Position numbers and translations under genes: made by a program. From CAVVKW01 sp963749035 (GTDB lineage: Bacteria > Verrucomicrobiota > Verrucomicrobiia > Chthoniobacterales > JAATET01), in NCBI GenBank assembly GCA_963749035.1, contig CAVVKW010000002.1, forward strand, positions 682,001-746,000: DNA of 64,000 nt. Direction: 5' to 3'. The notes under the pieces were generated by a model that was given only the letters and a program-made list of their open reading frames with translations, was not told the DNA's origin and did no database searches. Shown here piece by piece: positions 37,869 through 46,735 of this stretch. Within the stretch, counting starts at the first letter, position 1; every line of letters starts with the position of its first letter.

Positions 37869-37896
37869 AGAATAGCGACGAACCGCCGCAACGCAA
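37869..37896 (-). promoter_or_regulatory. Candidate promoter for rpmI
   Basis: The minus strand has TTGCGT (37891-37896), a 16-base spacer and TATTCT (37869-37874), ending 10 bases before the rpmI ATG. If used, the 5' leader would be only a few bases long. A transcript from further upstream is also possible. Confidence 0.35.
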
Positions 37897-37936
37897 TGGA
37901 ATTCTCGATAAAAATCAGGCTCGGCTGTCGCTGGGA

Positions 37937-38536
37937 CTACTTTGCCCGCTTCTCGGCCTCGGCTTTGATCTGCCTAACCGTCTTCTTGGCCTCCCCAAGG
38001 GCCGCCCCCTTGGCAAGCACGGCAAGCTTGGACTTCGGCTCGACGTAATTCTCGTAGCGCAGCACCGACCCGCCTTCGAAAGCCTCGACCACCATCGAAC
38101 CGTTGGAAACGTTCGCACTGGTCGAATCCAAGAGCTTCCATTCCACGATCGATTGAGCTCCCGAAGTGGAATACGTGTTTCGGACCTTATTGGTATTCTC
38201 CCCGATCACGGGAAGCTTCGACACGTATTTGACGTCCACGACGTCAGCAGAAGGCTTGTCGACCACGGTCGCCGACACCATGTTCGGCTGGTAGGACGGC
38301 GCAGCTTCATAGTCGCGGAACAACGCCGTCAACGTCGCCACGGGCGCCTCGACCAAGGTCGTCACCGAGACCTTCGGCCAGGCCCCGCCGTCGACCTTGC
38401 TTTCAGAAACCAACATCTCTCCGGCGTTCAGCTTCTTGATCTGCTCGGACGACAGATCTCCAACGATGTCCGCCGACAAAGGTTGGATCGACAGAAGGGC
38501 GGCAACAGCAGCGCAAAACGGAGAGATATTTTTCAT
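37937..38536 (-). CDS. Exported SRPBCC/START-like protein
   Basis: 199 residues from ATG 38536. Signal peptide MKNISPFCAAVAALLSIQPL (cleavage near LSA). The remainder has the pattern of a START/polyketide-cyclase-like ligand-binding fold: VTTLVEAPVATLTALFRDYE, VVDVKYVSKLPVIGENTNKV, GAQSIVEWKLLDSTSANVSN and VLRYENYVEP. A periplasmic lipid- or ligand-binding role is possible but not shown. It lies upstream of rpmI on the same strand. Confidence 0.7.
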   Translation of the reverse strand: MKNISPFCAAVAALLSIQPLSADIVGDLSSEQIKKLNAGEMLVSESKVDGGAWPKVSVTTLVEAPVATLTALFRDYEAAPSYQPNMVSATVVDKPSADVVDVKYVSKLPVIGENTNKVRNTYSTSGAQSIVEWKLLDSTSANVSNGSMVVEAFEGGSVLRYENYVEPKSKLAVLAKGAALGEAKKTVRQIKAEAEKRAK

Positions 38537-38581
38537 AGAAGCTGGCATGGAATCGAAACTGGGAATCAGTTTGGGCGGGTC

Positions 38582-39058
38582 TCAAAGAAATGCCGCGACC
38601 AGGAACCACGCAATCATGATCAGGCCAACGGCAAATTTGCCGATGATCCCGGCCGTCGTGCCGACCAGCGTCCCCCAGCCCGACCGACCCGCCGGCAGGA
38701 TCCCCTTGCCACCCAGCACCTCACCGACCACCGCGCCGACCAACGGCCCCACGAAAATCCCGATCAATCCGAAGAAAATCCCCACGATAGCACCGAGAAT
38801 CCCACCGACCGCGCCCCAACGCGTCGCGCCAAACCACTTCGCGCCCAGCGAGCCGCTGACGATGTCGAGTGCCTGCGAAAGCAACATCAGCACCGTCAAT
38901 GCGATCAACGTCGGCCAGCCGACAGCGTGAAGGAAAACGTGCGACAAAATTCCTCCGGCCAGGATCAGGATCGACCCAGGGATCAGCGGGACCACCGTTC
39001 CCAACAACCCAAGCACCATCAAAAAAATCGTGAGCGACCACCAAAACACCTCAGACAT
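38582..39058 (-). CDS. DUF456 family membrane protein
   Basis: 158 residues. ATG 39058 (MSEVFWWSLTIFLMVLGLLG) with four or five membrane helices. Features of DUF456: GTVVPLIPGSILILAGGILS near the N-terminus, a KWFGATRWGAVGGILGAIVG motif with GIFFGLIGIFVGPLVGAVVG, the Gly-rich glycine-zipper-like centre, and a final GTLVGTTAGIIGKFAVGLIM. Function unknown for the family. It precedes the SRPBCC protein by 45 bases. Confidence 0.88.
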   Translation of the reverse strand: MSEVFWWSLTIFLMVLGLLGTVVPLIPGSILILAGGILSHVFLHAVGWPTLIALTVLMLLSQALDIVSGSLGAKWFGATRWGAVGGILGAIVGIFFGLIGIFVGPLVGAVVGEVLGGKGILPAGRSGWGTLVGTTAGIIGKFAVGLIMIAWFLVAAFL

Positions 39059-39213
39059 CTCGCGCTCACGCTGAACCGTCCGCCGACGTTTGCAACCCCT
39101 GAATTCGGCGGAATAAGACCGCACGATCATCACTCTTCCGGAAGGAACAAATCTGCCATGGCGCCGACACACGCACGCTCCCGGCACCAACGATACGTTA
39201 TCAACCACAGACC

Positions 39214-40047
39214 ATGAGAATCTCCATCGCTGCTCTCCTCGCCTTCACCACACTCCCCGTTTTCGTTCAGGCCGAGCCGTCCGATTCCGCCATCGAGGCT
39301 CGCGTCGAGGAATCAACGACGCGCCTCGGCGACTCCGAAGGCGGCCAACTCATTCTCGACTCCGTGAACGCTCACGGCGGTCTTCAGAAATGGTTTGAAA
39401 ACGGACCACTGCACTTCCGCTGGGACTACCGGATGCTCGATCAGGGCCCGGACGTTGGACGAGACACCATTCAGACCGTAGACAAATGGTCGTCGCGAGC
39501 CGTCCACACCATTCCCGACCAACCCGGCGTATCCTTCGGCTGGGACGGTGAAAAGGCTTGGATCAAGCCGCGCGACGCCGAATTTTCACCCTCGCCGCGC
39601 TTCTGGGCACTCACGCCATTTTACTTCGTTGGGATTCCATTCGTGCTCGCAGACCCGGGAACCCAGTTCGAGGTTCTCGACGACATCGATTTCGACGGAA
39701 AGCCCTACCACCAAGTGAAAGTCACGTATGAAGCCGGCACCGGCGACACTCCCGACGACTACTACATCGCGCTCATCGATCCGGAGACCAAGCGCACTCG
39801 CGGAGTCCGCTACATCGTGACCAGCAAGATCGTTGCGCCGGACGGACCGGGACCGGAGAAGCTGCTCACTCACGAAGGCCTGGCTGAATACGACGGTATT
39901 CTTCTCCCGACTTCGCACCTGACCTACGCCATGGAAGGCGACGTCGTCGGTGAGAAAATGCGCAACGCCGAGGTCAGTGAAATCAAATTCCTGGCGGACG
40001 ACACGACGGACTTTTCGATCCCAGAGAACGCCAAGATCATTGATTAA
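39214..40047 (+). CDS. Exported hypothetical protein, 277 aa
   Basis: Signal peptide MRISIAALLAFTTLPVFVQA. The mature part resembles LolA/outer-membrane lipoprotein-sorting or DUF6503-like proteins: GGQLILDSVNAHGGLQKWFE, HFRWDYRMLD, GKPYHQVKVTYEAGTGDTPD, DYYIALIDPETKRTRGVRYI and a final VSEIKFLADDTTDFSIPEN. The V/I-x-DP-x-T strand and the opening HGG helix fit a half-barrel lipid- or ligand-binding fold. No lipobox cysteine. It is unlinked in function to its neighbours as far as can be seen. Confidence 0.7.
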   Translation: MRISIAALLAFTTLPVFVQAEPSDSAIEARVEESTTRLGDSEGGQLILDSVNAHGGLQKWFENGPLHFRWDYRMLDQGPDVGRDTIQTVDKWSSRAVHTIPDQPGVSFGWDGEKAWIKPRDAEFSPSPRFWALTPFYFVGIPFVLADPGTQFEVLDDIDFDGKPYHQVKVTYEAGTGDTPDDYYIALIDPETKRTRGVRYIVTSKIVAPDGPGPEKLLTHEGLAEYDGILLPTSHLTYAMEGDVVGEKMRNAEVSEIKFLADDTTDFSIPENAKIID

Positions 40048-40086
40048 TTAATTGCCGCCCGCCTCCCGCGGTCGACGTCATCCCAC

Positions 40087-40785
40087 GTGAAAACTGTCCT
40101 CATCACCGGCGCCAACCGCGGCATCGGCCACGCCCTGGCGATCGCGTTTGCCTCCGCCGATTGGCGAGTCCTCGCGGGCGCGCGGCACCTCGACACCCCG
40201 GCGATGTCCGCCGCCGCCAAGCGATTCTCAAATTTCGAACCGGTCGAGATTGACGTCCTCGACGACTCCACCGTCGCCCGCGCGGCCTTGGCATTGGAGG
40301 ATGACGCCTTGGACGTTCTCGTGAACAACGCCGCAATCTTCCCCGGAGATGGGGACGAAACTTTGGAATCGCTCGATCTGAATTGGTTCGCCGAATCCGT
40401 CGAGACCAACGTCGCCGGAGTCGCCCGCGTGTCCCGCGCCTTCCTTCCAGCCCTTCGACGTTCCGATCATCCTCGCATCGTCAACGTCTCGTCCGGCGCT
40501 GGCTCCATCGCCGACAAAGCGGACTACAGCTATTACCCCTACTCCGTTTCGAAGGCCGCGCTGAACATGCTGACGCGCGCCATGGCCGCCGAATTTGCCA
40601 GCGAAAATATCATCGTCACCGCCATCAGCCCCGGCTGGGTCAAGACGGAGATGGGAGGCCCAAATGCCGAAATCAGCGCGGAAGAATCGGCCAGTTCCCT
40701 CTTCGAGACGATCACCACCCTCGCGAAGGATCGGTCTGGCTGCTTCTTGGGCCGACACGGTCGGCCCGAAGGCTATCGCTGGTAA
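40087..40785 (+). CDS. SDR-family oxidoreductase, 232 aa
   Basis: Classical short-chain dehydrogenase. TVLITGANRGIGHALAIAFA is the NAD(P)-binding motif, then VLVNNAAIFPGDG, catalytic S in NVSSGAGS, Y-x3-K in YPYSVSKAA, and AISPGWVKTEMGG. It resembles the carbonyl/sepiapterin reductase-like group. It starts with GTG at 40087, where the family sequence begins (MKTVLITG). Substrate unknown. Confidence 0.9.
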   Translation: MKTVLITGANRGIGHALAIAFASADWRVLAGARHLDTPAMSAAAKRFSNFEPVEIDVLDDSTVARAALALEDDALDVLVNNAAIFPGDGDETLESLDLNWFAESVETNVAGVARVSRAFLPALRRSDHPRIVNVSSGAGSIADKADYSYYPYSVSKAALNMLTRAMAAEFASENIIVTAISPGWVKTEMGGPNAEISAEESASSLFETITTLAKDRSGCFLGRHGRPEGYRW

Positions 40786-40845
40786 ATTGGGCTGACAGCG
40801 GCCAGCGCAGCCCGAAACGACGACGAAACGACGCCGCAAAGCACC

Positions 40846-41313
40846 TCAGATTCCGCGCTCGGCTTTCACCATGGCGATCGACTGCCCGAAAGCGACGCGC
40901 GCGCGGTCCAGTAATTCACCCGCGCCCGTGACCGAACCCTGATCTCGGGCCAAGCTCTCGATTTCCGCCATCAGCGTCGTGAAGGCAATGAAGCCGAAGT
41001 TCGCCGCGCTACCCTTGGCTTGGTGCGCCATCCGAGACGTCGCCACCGGATCGGTCGCGTCGATTCCCGCCTGCACTTCGCCTAAAATCCGCGGCAGGTC
41101 CTGCTCAAAATCATGATAAATCTCCACAAAATCCTCCGTGTAACCGTCCGCGATCATGTCGAGCTGATCGAAATCCACCAAAGCCGTCATCCGCGTCACC
41201 CTGATGATCCAGGGCGTTCCCGTAAAGTCAAAGTCGACCACCGTCCATCCGAAGCGGGTCAGCTCTGACACCGGAACGAGTTGGAAATTGCTTCTCGCGT
41301 CCGCATCGCTCAT
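40846..41313 (-). CDS. Hpt (histidine phosphotransfer) domain protein
   Basis: 155 residues. The Hpt motif MAHQAKGSAANFGF places the phospho-accepting histidine at H97 with K100 and G101. Helices before and after (YTEDFVEIYHDFEQDLPRIL; ELLDRARVAFGQSIAMVKA) form the four-helix bundle. Residues 1-41 do not belong to the domain; a shorter form starting at ATG 41190 (MTALVDFDQLD) is possible. No histidine kinase or response regulator is adjacent, so the phosphorelay partner is elsewhere. Divergent from the TPR gene at 41334. Confidence 0.85.
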   Translation of the reverse strand: MSDADARSNFQLVPVSELTRFGWTVVDFDFTGTPWIIRVTRMTALVDFDQLDMIADGYTEDFVEIYHDFEQDLPRILGEVQAGIDATDPVATSRMAHQAKGSAANFGFIAFTTLMAEIESLARDQGSVTGAGELLDRARVAFGQSIAMVKAERGI

Positions 41314-41333
41314 GCTCCGCGCTTCTCATCACC

Positions 41334-42722
41334 GTGAAGACCGAAAAAGACCTCCCCGAATCCCACCGCCCGACGTGGCTCAAGGCCGTCAGCGCCATGG
41401 AGCTGAAAAACTACGGCTACGTCGTGCAGCTCATGCAAAGCCTGCTCAAACAACAGCCCGATTTCTTACCTGGGCGAATTCTCGCGCGCAAAGCCGCCGT
41501 CCGGAAGGCGGCGACCGCCAAGAAGGGACTGTTCGGGAGCGGCGGCGGCAGCTCTTCCAAAGCGAAATCTCTCATCAAGAAAGATCCGCTCGAAGCGATG
41601 GACGCCATCGAGAAGGTTCTCGGCGAAGATCCGCACAGTGCCTCCGCCAACCAAGTCCTCCGCGACGCCGCACTCGCCGCAGATATGCCGGAAATCGCGG
41701 CCTTCGCGCTCGAGACCATCATCGATGGCAATCCGAAGGATGTGAAGACGATGCACGAGCTGGCTCAGCATTACATCAAGCACGAGCAACCCGAGAAGGC
41801 CGTCGATACCTACACGAAAATCACCGACCTCAACCCAGCCGACCTCGTCGCCGTCAAGGGCGGCAAAGACGCCGCCGCCCGCGCGTCGATGCAGCGCGGA
41901 GGCTGGGAAAACAAGGACGCAACCTACCGCGATCTCATCCGCGACAAAGACGCCGCCGTCTCGATGGAGCAGCAGAATCGCGTCGTTCGCAGCGACGAGA
42001 TGATCGAGCAGCAGCTCGCGGAGCTCGGCAGAAAATACGAAGAGAATCCTGAGAGCGTCGACACGACCCGCAAGATCGCCCAGCTCTACGAACAGAAGGA
42101 CGACCTCGAGAACGCCGTCACCTGGTTCACTTACGCCGCTGGTCTGACCAACAACACCGACGCCGCCCTCGTCCGCAAAGCTTCGGATCTTCGCGTCAAA
42201 CAATTCGATTCCAGCATTTCCCAATACGAGACCTTCATTGCCGAGAATCCCGAGAGCGAAGAAATTCCGCGCTATCAGGAAGAACTCGCTGACATCAAAC
42301 GTCAGCGCGCCGAACTCGCCCTCGAAGAAGCCCGGCAACGCGTGCAGCGGAACCCGACCGATCTCATGTTCCGCTTCGAGTTGGCCGAAATCCTCATTAA
42401 TCTTGGACAATACAAGGAAGCCGTCCCGGAACTTCAAAAGGCTCGGCAGAACCCCAACGTCCGCCTGCGGGCGATGAATCTGCTCGGCAAGTGCTTCGTC
42501 GAGCGAAACATGCTCGACCTCGCCGCCAAGACTCTGGAAGACGCCGCCGGCGAACTCCTGACCATGGACACCACCAAGAAGGACATCATGTATAACCTCG
42601 GATTGCTCTACGACAAAATGGGCAACAGAGAGAAGTCGATCGACGCGCTCAAGCAGATCTACGAAGTCGACTACGGCTATCGCGACGTCGCCGAACGCGT
42701 CGAAGGCTCCTACGAAGGGTAA
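41334..42722 (+). CDS. Cytoplasmic tetratricopeptide-repeat protein
   Basis: 462 residues, no signal peptide. Starts with GTG 41334. Repeats of TPR type occur at about 95-170 (LRDAALAADMPEIAAFALET; LAQHYIKHEQPEKAVDTYTK), 240-280 (IAQLYEQKDDLENAVTWFTY), 345-380 (FRFELAEILINLGQYKEAVP) and 415-450 (LGLLYDKMGNREKSIDALKQ). A basic Gly/Ser-rich loop (AAVRKAATAKKGLFGSGGGS) lies at about 54-75. An acidic, coiled-coil-like segment (LADIKRQRAELALEEARQRV) is in the middle. No partner is evident. Confidence 0.85.
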   Translation: MKTEKDLPESHRPTWLKAVSAMELKNYGYVVQLMQSLLKQQPDFLPGRILARKAAVRKAATAKKGLFGSGGGSSSKAKSLIKKDPLEAMDAIEKVLGEDPHSASANQVLRDAALAADMPEIAAFALETIIDGNPKDVKTMHELAQHYIKHEQPEKAVDTYTKITDLNPADLVAVKGGKDAAARASMQRGGWENKDATYRDLIRDKDAAVSMEQQNRVVRSDEMIEQQLAELGRKYEENPESVDTTRKIAQLYEQKDDLENAVTWFTYAAGLTNNTDAALVRKASDLRVKQFDSSISQYETFIAENPESEEIPRYQEELADIKRQRAELALEEARQRVQRNPTDLMFRFELAEILINLGQYKEAVPELQKARQNPNVRLRAMNLLGKCFVERNMLDLAAKTLEDAAGELLTMDTTKKDIMYNLGLLYDKMGNREKSIDALKQIYEVDYGYRDVAERVEGSYEG

Positions 42723-42761
42723 GCAAACCCGGTCACCCCGCCTTCGACCGCCGCACACTCC

Positions 42762-43670
42762 TCACCGCCGACGGGAGCGAATGATCACCGTCCCGATTCG
42801 CTCGGTCCGCCCATTTCGCTTTTCGGCGAAGACCTTCACGCGATTTCTACCGCGACGGAGGTCCACCCTCGCTCGCCACCGCGCAACACCTGACGCCTCG
42901 AATTCTAGCCTCCGAAAGCGGTTGTTCTCCAGGAATACCCGGCTCACCCCCGCCGCCCGGGTCGCCGTTCCCCGCAAGACGAACCGGCGATTGTTCGTCG
43001 TCACCCTGCGGTTCCCAGGGCGGAAAATTTGCCCAAACTCCGCGACCGTTGTTCCCCCGTAAATGGCCTGCCCGCCCGCGATATCATCCGCCAGGAGGTT
43101 ATCTATGTCCGACACCCGGCTATTCATGATCGCTTTCACGTTCTGCCCGAAGACATCGGGATGATCCAGCCCCAGCACGTGGCCAAATTCGTGCAACGCC
43201 ACGCGTCGAATGTCGTAAAGCGTTTCCCCCCCGCTCGCTTGCCGCAAAGGACCGCGGTAGGCATTAAAGCTCAAGTCTTCGTTGAAAATGACGTCCGCTT
43301 CGGTGATCGAGCTTCCGCTCGTCAGATAAAGCGTGATCGCGACGGCACCGCCGAACCCTCCCCCGTCGACGTTATCGTCGAAATACACGTTGTTCACCCG
43401 GTTCCCCGAGCTGATCGCCACATTCGAATCGCGAATCACCGAAAATGTCGAAGAGCGGATCACCGAATTCCAGATCGCCAACGCGCTTTCGACCGATTGC
43501 CCCCAATCCTCGGCACCATCGATCAACGTCCCGCCGGACGGTCCCAGCTGGAGGTGCATCGGAATTGTCGCCGAACGCCAAGATTCACCCGAAAGCCGAA
43601 ACGCCTTCGCGCTACCGACGCAGGTCAGGGCCAACCCGACCACGAGAGCGACCCGCCGTCGCGCTCTCAC
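42762..43670 (-). CDS. Exported matrixin-type zinc metalloprotease
   Basis: 302 residues. Signal peptide (VALVVGLALTCVGSAKA), then an M10-type catalytic domain with the zinc motif HEFGHVLGLDH (H160, H164, H170; catalytic E161) and Met-turn AIMNS at about 184. There is no cysteine-switch propeptide between the signal and the domain. The last 90 residues are an Arg-rich beta-like domain (FVLRGTATRAAGVSRVFLEN; ARVDLRRGRNRVKVFAEKRN) ending IRSRRR, probably binding or surface-retaining. Its ATG overlaps the stop of the upstream exported protein by 4 bases (43667-43670), so the two are coupled. Confidence 0.92.
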   Translation of the reverse strand: MRARRRVALVVGLALTCVGSAKAFRLSGESWRSATIPMHLQLGPSGGTLIDGAEDWGQSVESALAIWNSVIRSSTFSVIRDSNVAISSGNRVNNVYFDDNVDGGGFGGAVAITLYLTSGSSITEADVIFNEDLSFNAYRGPLRQASGGETLYDIRRVALHEFGHVLGLDHPDVFGQNVKAIMNSRVSDIDNLLADDIAGGQAIYGGTTVAEFGQIFRPGNRRVTTNNRRFVLRGTATRAAGVSRVFLENNRFRRLEFEASGVARWRARVDLRRGRNRVKVFAEKRNGRTERIGTVIIRSRRR

Positions 43671-44212
43671 TGCGACACCCCCAACTGACTCATCCGTCCC
43701 TTCAGCATCCGCTGGAAATCACCGAGCGACATGCGCTCGTCCGATCGAATGGCCTTCGCAGCACGCGTCGCCGTCGCGGCGGCCTGCACGCGCACCGGCA
43801 GAATAACTTCTCCTCGTTCGACCGGCAGCTTTCCCTCGGACCACCCCAGCACCGGACAGACCAAGTCCCTGTCACCCGAAACGAAAAGAACCAATTCCTG
43901 TCCTTTCTCGAATCGCGGCATTCCCTCGACGATCATCGCCTCGTCTCCGACCCGCCCGCCCAGAAAGTCCAACTGGCGAGGTGAAGAGGGTGCCCCCTTG
44001 AACGTCTCGAGGACCTCGAAAGTTACGGTCGTAAAGATTCTCGACCTCCCCTCAGCCCGGCGACGCTCGGCGGTCACATCAACGACTCGCCCGCGAAAAA
44101 TCTCGGCGGCATCGCGGACCTGATCGTCGAACGAAAATGGTGCCAACGTCGTGCCCCGCAACCCCCCGACCACGGCAAGCAGAGCGAGAGCCGCAGAGAT
44201 CCATCCTTTCAT
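43667..44212 (-). CDS. Small exported protein coupled to the matrixin protease
   Basis: 181 residues from ATG 44212 (MKGWISAALALLAVVGGLRG signal; ATG 44230 is also in frame). The mature part has an OB-like stretch: DAAEIFRGRVVDVTAERRRA, IFTTVTFEVLETFKGA, QLDFLGGRVGDEAMIVEGMP and FEKGQELVLFV. The C-terminus is helical (MSLGDFQRMLKGRMSQLG). Such proteins are found next to extracellular matrixin-like proteases in related genomes as I recall, but no function is known. It may be a chaperone or inhibitor; this is inference from the 4-base overlap alone. Confidence 0.7.
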   Translation of the reverse strand: MKGWISAALALLAVVGGLRGTTLAPFSFDDQVRDAAEIFRGRVVDVTAERRRAEGRSRIFTTVTFEVLETFKGAPSSPRQLDFLGGRVGDEAMIVEGMPRFEKGQELVLFVSGDRDLVCPVLGWSEGKLPVERGEVILPVRVQAAATATRAAKAIRSDERMSLGDFQRMLKGRMSQLGVSQ

Positions 44213-44285
44213 CGTTGTTAACCTACGCACTCTTAACGGACGCGCCAGTGATGAATTTTATTCTCAATAATCTCGGTCTCACGCG

Positions 44286-44675
44286 TCAGACGCCCGCAAC
44301 CCGGAAGCCCTCGTCCTCGAAAAACGCCCTCACCTTCGCACTGTCACCACCCTGCAATTCGATCTCCCGCTTCCGCACCGTCCCCCCGCATCCGCACTGC
44401 TGTCTCGCTCGCTTCGCCAGGTCCTCCAGACGATCATCAGTGATGTCCCCTGCGAAAGATCCAACCACGACCACCGTTTTTCCGCCCCGGCGCGCCTTCT
44501 CCCGGCGCAACACCACCCGGCCCGTCGCCCCACCCTCAGTCGCTGAAGCCAACTCGGCAGCGGAATCTAGCTCAGGCCCCGGCGGCAGACTTGCCCCGTC
44601 GAGCATTCCAAACGGATTCCCGGTCAGCCCCGCGTCCCCACCGTGCACCGGCACCCTCGTTTTTTTCTTGGCCAC
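44286..44675 (-). CDS. SUI1/eIF1 family protein (YciH-like)
   Basis: 129 residues. The C-terminal SUI1 domain is clear: GRVVLRREKARRGGKTVVVV, GSFAGDITDDRLEDLAKRAR, QQCGCGGTVRKREIELQGG and FFEDEGFRVAGV. The N-terminal 50 residues are a flexible, Gly/Pro-rich arm. Bacterial SUI1 proteins such as E. coli YciH can influence start-codon fidelity but are not essential. No operon partner. Confidence 0.93.
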   Translation of the reverse strand: MAKKKTRVPVHGGDAGLTGNPFGMLDGASLPPGPELDSAAELASATEGGATGRVVLRREKARRGGKTVVVVGSFAGDITDDRLEDLAKRARQQCGCGGTVRKREIELQGGDSAKVRAFFEDEGFRVAGV

Positions 44676-44890
44676 GCTTCTCCCTCAGTGGCTGGAAAAC
44701 GAGTGCCATTCCCCGTCATTCCACGGAAAAACCACGCCCGGCAGCGTAGCGGCACGGTTACGTATCGCGGCAGATCTGCGCTCTCGCCGCACCATGCAAG
44801 TCACCACGTTCGCTCGAAATCCCGGGAGCGTCACTTTTCCACGGCCCCTCAGCCTACCGACCCGACGACGCAAACTCGTCGCCCGCGACA

Positions 44891-45409
44891 TCATTCCCTG
44901 CGCAGATACTCCTGCATGGCGGCATTGTTGTTCATCACGTCCAAGACCCGCTGCCCCGCGACCACCTCATTCGTGATGTAGTCGAGATTGCCGTCAGGTC
45001 CGATGATCGCGATCGCAAACCCCGCTGGCACGTCGTAGATGAACCCCACCCGCGGACCGTCCGCCGCCAGCACGAACGGAATGTTCGACTCCACGCGACC
45101 CGTCTCCTCCGTGAACGCTGCGAAGCAAACCAATCCTTTCGACGCCAGCCGTTGGTAATCCGACTGCAGCTCCCGAATCTGTGAGCGAAATTTCCGGTCT
45201 CGCGGTGATGGCGCGATCAATAGCACCACCGGCTGCCCCTCCAGCGACTTCAGTGACTTCGCAGCGCCAGTCACCCCCATCCACGTGAAATCCGGCGCCG
45301 GTCGCACGACACGCGCCCAGCCCGTCGCCGCCAACGCCACCGCGCACACCACGAGGACACCCCTGCGAACAGCCGAGCATCGAAAAGCCAAAGTCGCGAA
45401 CCCCATCAC
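44891..45409 (-). CDS. Exported thioredoxin-fold (DUF4174-like) protein
   Basis: 172 residues. Signal sequence (GVLVVCAVALAATGWA), then VVRPAPDFTWMGVTGAAKSL, which resembles the AhpC/TSA-type beginning of DUF4174/thioredoxin-like proteins. VVLLIAPSPRDRKFRSQIRE has serine where a thioredoxin would carry a CxxC. VGFIYDVPAGFAIAIIGPDG and NLDYITNEVV complete the fold. With no cysteines in the active position, it is probably not a redox enzyme. Its ATG overlaps the frr stop by 4 bases, so it is probably cotranscribed with pyrH-frr. Confidence 0.75.
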   Translation of the reverse strand: MMGFATLAFRCSAVRRGVLVVCAVALAATGWARVVRPAPDFTWMGVTGAAKSLKSLEGQPVVLLIAPSPRDRKFRSQIRELQSDYQRLASKGLVCFAAFTEETGRVESNIPFVLAADGPRVGFIYDVPAGFAIAIIGPDGNLDYITNEVVAGQRVLDVMNNNAAMQEYLRRE

Positions 45410-45966
45410 ACCTTCATGATTTCCGCTTCCTTCGCGGCGAACTGGTCCTCGACCTTCTTGTTAAATTGATCGGTCAGCTTCTGAATCTCGTCTTCGGCCG
45501 TGCGCATCTGATCTTCCGAGATGTCACCCGCCTTCTGCGCCTTTTTTACGGACTCCATCGCGTCGCGTCGGCACGAGCGCACTCGCACCCTCGTCTCCTC
45601 GCCGATTCCTTTGACCGTCTTCACCAAATCCCGACGTCGCTCCTCGGAAAGCTCCGGAATCGGAATTCGGATGATCTTTCCGTCCACCACGGGATTGATC
45701 CCCAATCGCGAATCGTGGATCGCCCGCTCGATGTCTCGCGTCGTCGTCGCATCGAAGGGCTGAATGATGATCATTCGAGGCTCCGGCACCGTGATCAGCG
45801 CGACCTGCTTCAGCTTCATCGAAGACCCGTAGGCCTCGACGTCCAACCCATCGACCAGCGACGGCGACGCCTTCCCAGTCCGGATCGTCGAAAATTCGTG
45901 ACCCATGAAATCCAGCGCTTTCTCCATCGCTGCTTCCGTCTCCAACAATACTTCGTCCGTGTCCAT
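45406..45966 (-). CDS. frr: Ribosome recycling factor
   Basis: 186 residues, normal. RRF with EF-G splits post-termination ribosomes. Starts MDTDEVLLETEAAMEKALDF, then HEFSTIRTGKASPSLVDGLD, VEAYGSSMKLKQVALITVPE, PFDATTTRDIERAIHDSRLG, IPELSEERRRDLVKTVKGIG and RVRSCRRDAMESVKKAQKAG. It starts 13 bases after pyrH, the typical pair. Confidence 0.97.
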   Translation of the reverse strand: MDTDEVLLETEAAMEKALDFMGHEFSTIRTGKASPSLVDGLDVEAYGSSMKLKQVALITVPEPRMIIIQPFDATTTRDIERAIHDSRLGINPVVDGKIIRIPIPELSEERRRDLVKTVKGIGEETRVRVRSCRRDAMESVKKAQKAGDISEDQMRTAEDEIQKLTDQFNKKVEDQFAAKEAEIMKV

Positions 45967-45979
45967 TTCTCTCAGTGTA

Positions 45980-46735
45980 TCAGACCGACTCCGGGGAATC
46001 CGAGACCAGCGTGCCGACCGGCTCCCCCATCACCGCCCGGCGGATGTTTCCTTCCTCGGCCATGTCAAAAACAATAATCGGCATTTTGTTGTCCATGCAA
46101 AGGCTGAATGCCGTCGAGTCCATCACCTGCAATCGCCGCGCCAACGCGTCCGAATAGGTGATGTGATCAAACCGCTTCGCGTCCGGGTTTTTCACCGGGT
46201 CGGCGTCGTAGATCCCGTCCACTTTTGTTGCTTTCAAGATCACTCCCGCGCCGATCTCGTTTGCCCTCAGAGCCGCGGTCGTGTCCGTCGAGAAAAATGG
46301 ATTCCCCGTTCCCGCCACGAAGACGACCACGTGGCCGATCTCGAGGTGCCGCACCGCGCGCCGCAGGATGAACGGCTCCGCCACGTTGTTCATCTCGATC
46401 GCCGTCTGCACCCGCACCGTCACGCCGATTTCTTCCAGACCGCTCATCAACGCCATCCCGTTGATCACCGTCGCCAGCATCCCCATGTAGTCCGCCGTCG
46501 TTCGGTTCATCCCCCGGTGGCTCGCCGCCAGACCCCGCCAGATATTGCCGCCGCCCACGACGACCGCAACCTCGACGCCCATCGCGCGGATGTCCGCGAT
46601 TTGCTTCGCGATGTTCTGCACGATCTGAGGCGAAATGTTGTCCTTGCTGCCGATCTCGCGGAGCGCTTCCCCACTGATTTTGAGAACAATTCGCCGATAG
46701 CGCGGCGTCGAAGGAAGTGGATCGGAATCAGCCAT
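45980..46735 (-). CDS. pyrH: Uridylate kinase (UMP kinase)
   Basis: 251 residues. Makes UDP from UMP; bacterial type of the amino-acid-kinase fold. YRRIVLKISGEALREIGSKD starts the fold, then VAVVVGGGNIWRGLAASHRG, MNRTTADYMGMLATVINGMA, VFVAGTGNPFFSTDTTAALR, and DGIYDADPVKNPDAKRFDHI. ATG 46735 (MADSDPLPSTPR) is used; an upstream codon at 46801 adds unlikely residues. rpsB and tsf, the usual upstream neighbours, are not present. Confidence 0.96.
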   Translation of the reverse strand: MADSDPLPSTPRYRRIVLKISGEALREIGSKDNISPQIVQNIAKQIADIRAMGVEVAVVVGGGNIWRGLAASHRGMNRTTADYMGMLATVINGMALMSGLEEIGVTVRVQTAIEMNNVAEPFILRRAVRHLEIGHVVVFVAGTGNPFFSTDTTAALRANEIGAGVILKATKVDGIYDADPVKNPDAKRFDHITYSDALARRLQVMDSTAFSLCMDNKMPIIVFDMAEEGNIRRAVMGEPVGTLVSDSPESV

